Shown: positions 8,963-16,969 of the stretch, in pieces
Layout of the letters: each line of letters starts with the position of its first letter
How positions within the stretch are numbered: the stretch's first letter is position 1
NCBI RefSeq assembly: GCF_900636535.1
Contig: NZ_LR134289.1
Coordinates: 5,171,501-5,235,500, forward strand
Direction: 5' to 3'
From: Chryseobacterium gleum
GTDB lineage: Bacteria; Bacteroidota; Bacteroidia; Flavobacteriales; Weeksellaceae
DNA length: 64,000 nt
The notes under the pieces: generated by a model
The model's database searches: none
Told to the model about the DNA's origin: nothing
Seen by the model: the letters and a program-made list of their open reading frames with translations, nothing else
Program-made: the position numbers and the translations under genes

Positions 8963-10019
8963 AGTATTCTCTTTTATAATTCCGGAGCACAAACTTGATT
9001 CCGGTTTCCATAATGTCACCCATGGTTTTACAGTACTTGAAATTAATATCATAGGTAAGCTTTTGCAAAGCTGTTCTTAACTCGATAACATTAGCTTCAG
9101 GTGCAATATTATCTTTCTTCATAATAGAAATAAGTTCATCAAACCGGGTTTTGCTGCTGGTCACCCTTTTTACGATCTGGGAACGTACTTCTTTACGGTA
9201 CTGTTCAATAGAGCTTGGCTTCAGTTTTTCCAGTACCATGTTCACCATCTGATTGTTTTCTTTGAAATACTGCGGAAGATAGACTTTCAGATTTCCTTCA
9301 TAAGTCTGCTGATCAAAATCAATGGGACGGATTCTGTAAATAACCTGGTCGAAATCATGTATGGGAATAACCACATAATTATAAGAGCGCATATCACCAA
9401 GAAGCCCGATAAGACAGCGTTCATTGAATTTCACAAATTCTTTGGAGATCTGTGCCTTTTCCAGTTCGGAACAGTTGGATAAATGCTTTTGAATAAAAAC
9501 ATCTCCCGGAATTCCTAAAATATGTTCTTCTATCAACGTGTTTTTATACACCAGAAAGTTAATCCGGTTGGGAGAAAGCAGGTCTTCAAACTCCAATCCG
9601 AAGATTCGTGAGGCATCCGCCTGCTTAATATAAAAATAAGTATAATTATCATTCAGTACATTTCTCACCCGGATCCGGAAAGGTTTTGAATTTCCGAAAG
9701 TACAAAAATCGATCGTATCTACTGTCAGATAAGGTAGCGTAGCAGTATCTCCGTCAGAATGGAGTAGGGTATAAATTTTATTTAAGTTGGCTTCTATTTC
9801 TTTAAACTCAAATTCAGAATACATTACTCCAAGCCATAACGTATCTTTGCCGTCTTTATCCAGAATGTTCACACTGTCACTGAACCTCAGCAGATCTTCA
9901 TACAGGAATTTGATCTTGGTGGTTCTGTTGTATTTTTCCAGATATTGATGTAATGCTTCTGAAACAGGAAATATGGGCTTTCTAAACGCTATTTTTACAT
10001 CTTTCATGACACGGTTCAC
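8961..10019 (-). CDS. Conserved-looking protein of unknown function, divergent from tssBC
   Basis: I do not recognise this 352-residue protein. It has no signal peptide or membrane helix and reads as a soluble cytoplasmic protein. A central stretch (about residues 195-245) contains GLLGDMRSYNYVVIPI and then RIRPIDFDQQTYEG, whose spacing of GD..N and IDFD loosely recalls the catalytic loop and metal-binding Asp of kinase-like folds such as HipA or aminoglycoside phosphotransferases. The N-terminal half does not show an obvious nucleotide-binding loop, so this is only a hint. It is transcribed away from the tssB-tssC pair across a 340-base gap, which might mean a functional link. Confidence 0.8.
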   Translation of the reverse strand: MNRVMKDVKIAFRKPIFPVSEALHQYLEKYNRTTKIKFLYEDLLRFSDSVNILDKDGKDTLWLGVMYSEFEFKEIEANLNKIYTLLHSDGDTATLPYLTVDTIDFCTFGNSKPFRIRVRNVLNDNYTYFYIKQADASRIFGLEFEDLLSPNRINFLVYKNTLIEEHILGIPGDVFIQKHLSNCSELEKAQISKEFVKFNERCLIGLLGDMRSYNYVVIPIHDFDQVIYRIRPIDFDQQTYEGNLKVYLPQYFKENNQMVNMVLEKLKPSSIEQYRKEVRSQIVKRVTSSKTRFDELISIMKKDNIAPEANVIELRTALQKLTYDINFKYCKTMGDIMETGIKFVLRNYKREY

Positions 10020-10084
10020 TTTGTTTAAATATAAAGAATATTTTTTGTAAAGCTTAAGGAATTCTTATTTTAATATTCATTTGG

Positions 10085-10092
10085 TACATTTG
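10085..10092 (+). promoter_or_regulatory. -7 box (TACATTTG) in the divergent gap before tssB
   Basis: An exact TAnnTTTG match lies about 265 bases upstream of the preferred tssB start. If used, the tssB message has a long AT-rich leader. The 10020-10359 gap otherwise holds only AT-rich sequence. Confidence 0.35.
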
Positions 10093-10359
10093 CAGGGAAT
10101 AAAGCAGACAGAAATTTTATTTTATTTTTCTTGAATGAGTTTATTTATTTTTTCATAGCTTAGTGATATCGTAATGTGGTGATTTTATGTTGAATAAATA
10201 TTTATAAATTTACATGATTCAAGAAAAATCTTAGTAAAATTTTGTATGTTACAGTTTTTTTTTAAATTTAAACATTGGATTGGTAATTTATTCGATTCAT
10301 CTGTAAATTACTCAAAGACAGATCCAAACCAAAATAGTAAATCTCAAAATAACAATAAT

Positions 10360-10806
10360 ATGGCAATGTTTAATTATGGTGTTGGCGGAAACGAGGTAAA
10401 AGTAGACGCTAATGAAGCTATTCAGGAAATACAGGAAAATAAATCACTGATAGTAAGCCAACTTACAACAGAAGAGTCTTATACCCCTGAAATCGTAACA
10501 GGATTAAAAACAGTGGAAGACGTTTTCAGACATTTCCAGCCTTCAGTATCGGTACAGCACGAAACAGAAGATGGTGGAGTGGTAGAAGAAGAATTCCGTT
10601 TTCAAAACCTTGGAGACTTTACTCCCAAAAGCCTTACTCAGAAATCAGATTATCTGCAGCAGCTGAGCATGGAACAGGAGCAGTACAATAAAATAGTACG
10701 TCAGCTGAAAACCAACAAAATTCTACGCAATATGCTGGAGAACGATCAGACAAGAGCGGCGTTCATAGAAGTATTGAAAGAAGTGGCACAAGAACTTGAA
10801 AAATAA
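10360..10806 (+). CDS. tssB: Type VI secretion sheath small subunit, TssB-like (Bacteroidota type)
   Basis: I prefer the start at 10360 (MAMFNYGVGGNEVKVDANEA), giving 148 residues; the frame is open back to 10246, but that would add a low-complexity, Asn/Lys-rich leader. The C-terminal half shows the TssB pattern: an FRFQNLGDFTPKSL segment, then helices LQQLSMEQEQYNKIVRQLKTNKILRNML. TssB assembles with TssC into the contractile sheath that drives the inner tube outward. The next gene, tssC, starts 20 bases downstream, so they should be co-transcribed. No other T6SS component is in the window. Confidence 0.8.
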   Translation: MAMFNYGVGGNEVKVDANEAIQEIQENKSLIVSQLTTEESYTPEIVTGLKTVEDVFRHFQPSVSVQHETEDGGVVEEEFRFQNLGDFTPKSLTQKSDYLQQLSMEQEQYNKIVRQLKTNKILRNMLENDQTRAAFIEVLKEVAQELEK

Positions 10807-10826
10807 TTAAAGACTTACATTAAATC

Positions 10827-12188
10827 ATGGATAGCAAATTACAGGCACAAGAAAGCCAGCAGCAGGGGCAGCAGCAACACGCAGGGCAGCCGAAGGGCAA
10901 CCCGCTTGCAGAGCTCAATAAAATGGGAGGATTTGGCTTTGTTGAATCCGTTGTAGACGGTATTGCCAATATGAACCCAACAAGAAAGGCAAGAAAAGAA
11001 ATCTTCCTGAATGACAGCAATAAAGCAGAAGAAAGAAAAGAACTTCTTCAGAAGATCAATCTTTGGGTAAGCCTTTTAGAGGGTAATGAATCAGCAGATA
11101 AAATGGCTGAAACGTGCAAAACCAAAGCACAACAGGCCGATCAGAACTTAAAAAAGAACTTAAAAAATACACTGGACGCTGTTCGTATGCTGGAAACCAA
11201 CTACAGAACAGTAGCGCAATTCTATAAAAATACAGAATTGGATAAAGTGGATAACGTAAGTATCGTCAATGCAAGCCTTGAACAGGTTTCCGATCTGGAT
11301 AATCCTTTGTTCATTGATGCCATTTCAGAAGAATTCAAAAATTATTACGACCGTCTTGACCTTAGAGATAACTATTCAATCCTTGCAATACCAGGATATT
11401 TAGGATCAAATAAGGTAATTGAGAAATGGGCAAAAATCTGTAACGAAAACAAAGTAATGATGGTTACAGACTTCGCCAACCTTGATAAACCGGATGACGT
11501 TGTAGACTTATTCCACTCTGCTAACCTTACAGGAGGTGAACTTCACAGAAGTAACGTTATCATGACATGTAACTGGCTGGTAGGACGTGGCAAAGCAGAA
11601 GAAGTAGGAGAAGAGGAAAACGTAGAACTTCCGCCTTCCACTTCATTAGCAGGAAAAATTCATAAAACACTGATGTCTCAGGTAGCAGCAGGTAAAAAAC
11701 ATGGTAATATCAACGAAGTAGACGCTGTAAAATTCGAACTGAAGAAAAGTGAAATTTCTCAGTTGGAAAAAATGGGTCTGGTACCAATGGTAAACGAATA
11801 CGGAAAAATTATGGCTTTCTCTGCGAAGACATTGTTTACAGGAGACAATATCGGTCTTCAGACGTATTCTGTGGTTCGTGTATTCGACTATGTAACCAAA
11901 GTATTGCTTGACTTCCTGAACAGAAGAGCTTTCGAAAACTGGAATGCTAAAAACGAAGACGATTTAAGAAGACAGATTGTAACGTTCCTGGATAATATCA
12001 AAGGACCGGACAAGCTGATCGAGAAATTCAAAATTGTTCGTTTCGAGCAGGACAGAGTAAACAAAGACAGAGTATGGCTGGATATCCGTATGACACCTTA
12101 TTTCCCTACAAAAAGTTTCGTTATTAAACTTGACGGACACAAAGGAGATGATGGTAACGAATGGGATGCAGAATATACTCAGGAGTAA
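10827..12188 (+). CDS. tssC: Type VI secretion sheath large subunit, TssC-like (Bacteroidota type)
   Basis: The 453-residue protein matches the Bacteroidota form of TssC (often annotated DUF5458). After a Gln-rich start come NPLAELNKMGGFGFVESVVDGIANMNPTRKARKEIFL, a helical region, and a sheath core with YSILAIPGYLGSNKVIEKWAKIC and TYSVVRVFDYVTKVLLDFLNRRAFENW. The C-terminus has a VRFEQDRVNKDRVWLDIRMTPYFPTKSFVIKL strand block. It should form the sheath with TssB from the gene just upstream. A terminator follows directly. No baseplate, tube, ClpV or membrane-complex gene is adjacent, so this pair is isolated from any main cluster. Confidence 0.85.
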   Translation: MDSKLQAQESQQQGQQQHAGQPKGNPLAELNKMGGFGFVESVVDGIANMNPTRKARKEIFLNDSNKAEERKELLQKINLWVSLLEGNESADKMAETCKTKAQQADQNLKKNLKNTLDAVRMLETNYRTVAQFYKNTELDKVDNVSIVNASLEQVSDLDNPLFIDAISEEFKNYYDRLDLRDNYSILAIPGYLGSNKVIEKWAKICNENKVMMVTDFANLDKPDDVVDLFHSANLTGGELHRSNVIMTCNWLVGRGKAEEVGEEENVELPPSTSLAGKIHKTLMSQVAAGKKHGNINEVDAVKFELKKSEISQLEKMGLVPMVNEYGKIMAFSAKTLFTGDNIGLQTYSVVRVFDYVTKVLLDFLNRRAFENWNAKNEDDLRRQIVTFLDNIKGPDKLIEKFKIVRFEQDRVNKDRVWLDIRMTPYFPTKSFVIKLDGHKGDDGNEWDAEYTQE

Positions 12189-12211
12189 AATTAAACTTAC
12201 TTTATATAACA

Positions 12212-12243
12212 AAAACCGATGCAATTTTACATCGGTTTTTTTT
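12212..12243 (+). terminator. Terminator of tssBC
   Basis: AACCGATG (12214-12221) pairs with CATCGGTT (12230-12237) and is followed by a long T run. Confidence 0.85.
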
Positions 12244-12267
12244 CAACCAACACCTATGAAATGTAAT

Positions 12268-12726
12268 ATGAATAAGAAGCTGATCTTTGTCTTACCGGCT
12301 ATGCTGGTGGTACTTATGATGAGCTGTGAAAAAAAATACCAAAGTCCGGGTCATTACGAAAACGATCTTTTTGCAGATGAACACCAGGAAGGAAAAGCAT
12401 ATGTCATGAATGAAGATGAATGCTTTGATGGCAGTGAGCTGGTGATTGCAAGTTCAGAGGTTAAGCTCTCGGACAGCTCCAAAGGGCGTGGGAAATCATT
12501 CTTTCTTTATAAAGTAAAATCAGGAAAAGTATTGAAAACAGTAAGAGATTCTGCTGTAGAAATGCCAATGCTGTTTTTATCAGAATATAAACTAAAGATA
12601 AAAAATACAGATTCTATGTATGTTTATCTGAAAAAGCTTGAAGGATACCGCTTTATTGCCAAAGACAGAAATCTTAAATATCAGTGGTTAAAAGCTGCTC
12701 CGGTATACAATGTAAAGAAAAAATAA
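12268..12726 (+). CDS. Small lipoprotein of unknown function
   Basis: The frame is open from within tssC, but a real start must lie after the tssBC terminator: ATG at 12256 or, as chosen here, 12268 (MNKKLIFVLPAMLVVLMMSCEKK). The lipobox LMMSC makes this an outer or inner membrane lipoprotein of about 152 residues. The mature part is rich in Lys, Asp and Ser, with no recognised domain. It sits between tssC and mutY, but has its own terminator upstream and a mutY promoter downstream, so nothing ties it to either neighbour. Confidence 0.7.
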   Translation: MNKKLIFVLPAMLVVLMMSCEKKYQSPGHYENDLFADEHQEGKAYVMNEDECFDGSELVIASSEVKLSDSSKGRGKSFFLYKVKSGKVLKTVRDSAVEMPMLFLSEYKLKIKNTDSMYVYLKKLEGYRFIAKDRNLKYQWLKAAPVYNVKKK

Positions 12727-12734
12727 AATAAACC

Positions 12735-12742
12735 TATCTTTG
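12735..12742 (+). promoter_or_regulatory. -7 box (TATCTTTG) of mutY
   Basis: Exact TAnnTTTG match 16 bases before the mutY ATG, implying a very short leader. Confidence 0.5.
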
Positions 12743-12758
12743 CAGCACTGAAAATAAG

Positions 12759-13838
12759 ATGAAGAGAAACAATCTCTTCAATGATTTAAAACAAGATTGG
12801 TTTTTGGAAAAAAATAAAACAGCTTCAGAGTTTCTTCATATAGGGAACCGGCTTTTGGAATGGTACAGGAATAATGCAAGAGATCTGCCTTTCAGACAGA
12901 CAAAAGATCCATATAAGATCTGGATCTGTGAAATTGTATTTCAGCAGACAAGGATTAATCAGGGACTGAATCATTACAATAATTTCATTAAAAGATTTCC
13001 CGATGTAAAAACGTTGGCGGAAGCTGACGAAAACGAAGTTTTACTGTATTGGAAAGGTCTTGGCTATTATTCCAGAGCAATCAATATCCATAAGGCTGCC
13101 CAACAGATCATGAATGATTATCAGGGAGTTTTTCCTCACCAATATGAAGAAATTTTAAAACTGAAAGGGGTAGGAAAATATACTGCTGCAGCTGTTTCAA
13201 GCATTTGTTTCGGAGGAAGAATGCCTGCCGTTGACGGAAATTTCTACCGTGTCCTGAGCCGTATTTTTGCTGATGATTTCGATATTTCAAATTCAAGAGC
13301 GTTTACCTATTTCTCTGAGCTGGCAGCTTTGGTTATGCCGGAAAATGTAGGAGATTTTAATCAGGCCATGATGGACTTAGGCTCAGAAATTTGTAAGCCC
13401 AAAAATCCACTTTGTGGAGAATGTCCTCTCAATGAGGACTGCCTGGCATTTTCCCTGCAGAAAATTTCAGATTATCCGGTAAAAACAAAAAAAGTAAAAG
13501 CCGGAGATCTTGCTCTGACCTATTATTTTGTACACAGAAACGGCAAGTTCCTGATCCGTCAGAGAGCAGACGACTTTATCTGGAAGAAACTGTTTGAATT
13601 TCCGGCAGCTATTCCTTCTGATATGAAACCATTTATTACAGGTTCAAAAACCATTACCCATAAACTGACCCACAAAAATTTAAGCATTGAAATATGGAAT
13701 GTTGAGGTCACTTCAGAAAAAGTATGGAATGATTTTATCGCTGAAAATCAATACCTGATTACAGATCTTGAAGGCTCTCATGAAAAATCCTTTCCGAAGC
13801 CTCTGGAAATTTACATTCAAAACGCTCTGAAAGACTGA
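12759..13838 (+). CDS. mutY: A/G-specific adenine DNA glycosylase
   Basis: MutY removes adenine mispaired with 8-oxoguanine or guanine in base-excision repair. All signatures are present in this 359-residue protein: catalytic Glu58 in CEIVFQQT, helix-hairpin-helix LKGVGKYTAAAV (135-146), catalytic Asp159 in PAVDGNFYRVLSR, and an iron-sulfur cluster of four cysteines at 212, 219, 222 and 228. The C-terminal part is a NUDIX-like domain for 8-oxoguanine recognition. The N-terminus is about 20 residues longer than the usual family start. In gliding flavobacteria mutY is often near ssb, gldE and gldD; here only gldD follows. Confidence 0.95.
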   Translation: MKRNNLFNDLKQDWFLEKNKTASEFLHIGNRLLEWYRNNARDLPFRQTKDPYKIWICEIVFQQTRINQGLNHYNNFIKRFPDVKTLAEADENEVLLYWKGLGYYSRAINIHKAAQQIMNDYQGVFPHQYEEILKLKGVGKYTAAAVSSICFGGRMPAVDGNFYRVLSRIFADDFDISNSRAFTYFSELAALVMPENVGDFNQAMMDLGSEICKPKNPLCGECPLNEDCLAFSLQKISDYPVKTKKVKAGDLALTYYFVHRNGKFLIRQRADDFIWKKLFEFPAAIPSDMKPFITGSKTITHKLTHKNLSIEIWNVEVTSEKVWNDFIAENQYLITDLEGSHEKSFPKPLEIYIQNALKD

Positions 13839-13870
13839 AATTTGTCTTCTTAAATCTGAAATCTAATTTG

Positions 13871-13878
13871 TACTTTTG
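13871..13878 (+). promoter_or_regulatory. -7 box (TACTTTTG) of gldD
   Basis: Exact TAnnTTTG match only 4 bases before the gldD ATG. Transcription would begin at or next to the start codon, so the mRNA may be leaderless. Confidence 0.5.
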
Positions 13879-13882
13879 CAAA

Positions 13883-14440
13883 ATGATTAAAAAAGTCATT
13901 TTTATTTTTGTATCGCTGCTTTTAATTTCATGTGGAAAAGACCCTTCACCAAAACCTTATGGAGAACTGCGTCTGGAATATCCTGCACCGAAATACCAGA
14001 AGTTTGAAAACGATTGTGCCTATACCTTCGAGTATTCGGACTTTGCTTCCATAGCGCCAGCCAAAAAGCCTTGCTGGTTCTACCTGAACTATCCAAAAAT
14101 GAAAGCCAAAATTTTCGTTACTTATTATCCGATACAGAACGACTTCGCAGACCATATTAAAGAAGCTGAGAAAATGGTATATGAGCATACCATCAAAGCC
14201 AGTTCCATAGATACGAAATCCTTTGAATATCCTGAAAAGAAAGTATATGGGAATTTCTATGAGCTGAAAGGACAAAGTGCTTCCAATCTTCAATTCTACA
14301 TTACAGACAGTACGAAACACTTCGTAACTGCTTACTTATACTTTAACACGAGACCGAAACCGGACTCTCTTGCCCCTGCAGTGAACTATATCAAAAACGA
14401 TATGAAACACCTGCTGGACACTTTTGAATGGAAAAAATAA
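13883..14440 (+). CDS. gldD: GldD, gliding motility / type IX secretion lipoprotein
   Basis: Starting at ATG 13883, the 185-residue protein has a lipoprotein signal (MIKKVIFIFVSLLLISCGKD) and the GldD body: PKPYGELRLEYPAPKYQKFENDCAYTFEYSDFA, KKPCWFYLNYPKMKAKIFVTYYPI and a C-terminal LDTFEWKK. GldD is needed for gliding and supports type IX secretion in Flavobacterium. The open frame extends five codons upstream (TTG), but that overlaps the promoter box. Chryseobacterium-like bacteria are generally non-gliding, so retention fits a role in type IX secretion (inference). gldE and ssb, common neighbours in Flavobacterium, are not here. Confidence 0.92.
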   Translation: MIKKVIFIFVSLLLISCGKDPSPKPYGELRLEYPAPKYQKFENDCAYTFEYSDFASIAPAKKPCWFYLNYPKMKAKIFVTYYPIQNDFADHIKEAEKMVYEHTIKASSIDTKSFEYPEKKVYGNFYELKGQSASNLQFYITDSTKHFVTAYLYFNTRPKPDSLAPAVNYIKNDMKHLLDTFEWKK

Positions 14441-14468
14441 TTTACTTTTAATATACATTGAAAAATAT

Positions 14469-15392
14469 ATGAAACTTTTAGTTGTAGGAAGTGTTGCATT
14501 TGATGCAATTGAAACACCATTTGGTAAAACGGACAAAATTTTAGGAGGTGCAGCCACTTATATCGGGATCACTTCATCAATTTTAGGCGTTAAATCCGGA
14601 ATTGTTTCTGTAGTAGGAGGAGACTTTCCACAGGAACATCTTGATATGTTCACCAACAGAGATGTAAACATTGAAGGAATTGAAATCGTAAAAGAAGGAA
14701 AAACATTCTTCTGGTCCGGAAAATACCACAACGATCTGAATACAAGAGATACTTTGGCTACAGAAGTAAACGTGTTGGAGAATTTCGATCCGAAAATCCC
14801 TGATTCAATGCAGGATGCCGAAATTTTGTTACTTGGAAACCTACACCCTGGAGTTCAGTTATCTGTACTTGAAAAAATGAACAACCGTCCGAAACTGGTT
14901 ATCCTTGATACCATGAATTTCTGGATGGATTCTGCGTGGGATATTCTGATGGATATGATTGCAAAAACAGACGTAATTACCATCAATGATGAAGAGGCGA
15001 GACAGCTTTCAGGAGAATATTCTTTAGTAAAAGCAGCTAAAAAGATCCACACAATGGGCCCTGAATACGTTATCATCAAAAAAGGAGAGCACGGAGCTTT
15101 ACTTTTCCATGACAATAAAGTATTTGCTATCCCTGCGCTTCCATTGGAAGATGTTTTCGATCCTACAGGAGCCGGAGATACTTTCGCAGGAGGTTTCGCA
15201 GCATATCTTGCTAAAAAAGGAAAAATTGATTTCGAAACAATGAAGTCTGCCCTTATCGTAGGATCTGCAATGGCTTCATTCACTGTAGAGAAATTCGGAA
15301 CAGAAAGAATAGAAGAAGTAAATGAAGCAGATATGTTCAGCAGATTGAGACTATTCAAAGAATTAACGACATTTGATGTTGAACTGCAGTAA
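14469..15392 (+). CDS. PfkB-family carbohydrate/nucleoside kinase
   Basis: The start is MKLLVVGSVAFD at 14469, giving about 307 residues; an upstream TTG in frame would overlap gldD. The family ATP/substrate motifs are present: an early GGAATYIGITSSILG and near the C-terminus DPTGAGDTFAGGF with the catalytic Asp. PfkB enzymes phosphorylate sugars or nucleosides with ATP. Substrate cannot be read from the motifs; adenosine kinase or ribokinase-type activity are both possible. The start lies 28 bases after gldD, so the two genes may share a transcript. Confidence 0.88.
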   Translation: MKLLVVGSVAFDAIETPFGKTDKILGGAATYIGITSSILGVKSGIVSVVGGDFPQEHLDMFTNRDVNIEGIEIVKEGKTFFWSGKYHNDLNTRDTLATEVNVLENFDPKIPDSMQDAEILLLGNLHPGVQLSVLEKMNNRPKLVILDTMNFWMDSAWDILMDMIAKTDVITINDEEARQLSGEYSLVKAAKKIHTMGPEYVIIKKGEHGALLFHDNKVFAIPALPLEDVFDPTGAGDTFAGGFAAYLAKKGKIDFETMKSALIVGSAMASFTVEKFGTERIEEVNEADMFSRLRLFKELTTFDVELQ

Positions 15393-15450
15393 ATAAGTCT
15401 TTTTAAGAAATATTTATAATAAAAAATTGAGTGAAATTCGTTAAGAATTC

Positions 15451-15458
15451 TAAATTTG
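15451..15458 (+). promoter_or_regulatory. -7 box (TAAATTTG) before the SurA-like gene
   Basis: Exact TAnnTTTG match, 20 bases before the ATG, with a TTG at 15427-15429 at roughly -33 spacing. Confidence 0.5.
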
Positions 15459-15478
15459 CAACTTGTTAAAATAGTAAA

Positions 15479-16846
15479 ATGACAAATAAACTAAAAATCA
15501 CTTTTCTTCTTGGGATTTTCATCATGATATTCTCTTCAAATATGATGAATGCCCAGCTAAAACAAGGAGATTTGGTGGATGGTATTGCAGCTGTTATCGG
15601 AGATGAGATTGTATTGGAATCTGATGTAATCGAGCAGATGAATTATGGTAAACAGCAGGGAGCTGCCAACACAGACAAATGTGAGTTCCTGGAAAACCTT
15701 ATCAGCAATAAGCTTCTTGTATACGAAGCAAAAAAAGATACCTTAATTGAAAACCGTTCTGCAGCCATCAAAGAACAGGCTAATGCTAAATACCGTCAGT
15801 TGCTTTCTCAATTTCCGGATGAAAAAACATTGCTGGCCGCTTATAAGTTCAGAAATGCTTATGAGATGAAAAATGCTATCGAAAAGATAGACACAGACCA
15901 GTATTACGGGCAGGCAAAGTACCAGAGAGTTACCGATAAAGCAGACGTAACCCCGAATGAGGTAACTGATTTCTACAATATGTATAAAACACAGCTGCCA
16001 CAGGTAAAAGACGAAGTTACTCTGGCTCAGATTATGATTTATCCATCCCTTACAGAAGCTCACAAACAAGACCTTATCAACAGATTGAAAAAAATCAAGC
16101 AGGATATCCTTGCCGGGGAAACTTTTGAAAGCCAGGCAAGAATTTATTCCGAAGATGAGGGATCGGCAGCTAACGGAGGATTATATAAAAATATCAACAA
16201 AGGACAGATGGTAAAGCCATTCGAGGCTGCAGCATTGAACCTTCAGGAAAATGAAATTTCAGATCCTGTTGAATCTGAATTCGGATTCCACATTATTCAG
16301 TTGGTGAAAAGATCAGGTAAAGTGTATGATGCAAGACATATCTTGCTAAAAGCTACCCCAACAGATGAAGAGATCAAAACAGCAAAAGCAAAATTAGACA
16401 GTATCAGAGGTCTTATTATTGATGGTAAAATGACATTCAAAGATGCTGCTTTTAAATTCTCAGATGATAAAAGAACAAAATTCAACGCTGGAGTAATTCC
16501 GGGAGCTGATGGTTCTGATAAAATTGAAAGAGAAAGTATCCCGGGAACAATCAGCTATGAATTGGCTGGATTGAACAAAGGAGATATCACAACTGCTTTT
16601 GAAGACGAAGAAAACAAGAGAAAGCAAATCAAGATCATCAAAATTGAAGATGTAATTCCTTCTCACCAGATTACGCTGGAAACAGACTTCAGCAGAATCA
16701 AACAAATGGCGCTGAATAAAAAGAAAAGCGAAATGGTTGAAAAGTTTGTCAACTCCAAGTTACCGACAACTTTTATTTCAATTGACGGACGTTACGATAG
16801 CTGTAACTTTAAGTCTAACTGGAAGAAACAATCCTTGACAAAATAA
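15479..16846 (+). CDS. SurA-like periplasmic peptidyl-prolyl isomerase
   Basis: A 455-residue exported protein with a signal peptide ending near MMNAQ, a SurA N-terminal segment (DGIAAVIGDEIVLESDVIEQMNYG) and two parvulin-type rotamase domains. The first is around residues 175-275 (EVTLAQIMIYP..GGLYKNINKGQMVKPFEAAALNL..ESEFGFHIIQLVKR), the second around 280-380 (YDARHILLKATPTDEEI). It should help outer-membrane proteins fold in the periplasm. It has its own promoter and a strong terminator, so it is probably monocistronic. Some flavobacteria carry several SurA paralogues, so I do not assign the gene symbol. Confidence 0.9.
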   Translation: MTNKLKITFLLGIFIMIFSSNMMNAQLKQGDLVDGIAAVIGDEIVLESDVIEQMNYGKQQGAANTDKCEFLENLISNKLLVYEAKKDTLIENRSAAIKEQANAKYRQLLSQFPDEKTLLAAYKFRNAYEMKNAIEKIDTDQYYGQAKYQRVTDKADVTPNEVTDFYNMYKTQLPQVKDEVTLAQIMIYPSLTEAHKQDLINRLKKIKQDILAGETFESQARIYSEDEGSAANGGLYKNINKGQMVKPFEAAALNLQENEISDPVESEFGFHIIQLVKRSGKVYDARHILLKATPTDEEIKTAKAKLDSIRGLIIDGKMTFKDAAFKFSDDKRTKFNAGVIPGADGSDKIERESIPGTISYELAGLNKGDITTAFEDEENKRKQIKIIKIEDVIPSHQITLETDFSRIKQMALNKKKSEMVEKFVNSKLPTTFISIDGRYDSCNFKSNWKKQSLTK

Positions 16847-16852
16847 AATTAG

Positions 16853-16882
16853 AACCTTCAGAATTTCTGAAGGTTTTTTTTA
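16853..16882 (+). terminator. Terminator of the SurA-like gene
   Basis: AACCTTCAG / CTGAAGGTT is a perfect 9-bp stem with a 5-base loop, followed by a T run. Confidence 0.9.
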
Positions 16883-16969
16883 TCATTAAACTTTATAAAG
16901 ACTAAAATCCACCATGGAAAATATTGACAGATATTTCCCGGAAAACCATTGTTTTTATTATTTTTACGC

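Noticed and set aside
10246..10359. N-terminal extension of the tssB frame
   Set aside because: The added 38 codons are low-complexity and Asn/Lys-rich, while MAMFNYGVGG at 10360 fits the family start.
12130..12255. Upstream part of the lipoprotein frame, overlapping tssC
   Set aside because: It lies in the tssC coding end and its terminator; a start after the terminator gives a normal lipoprotein signal.
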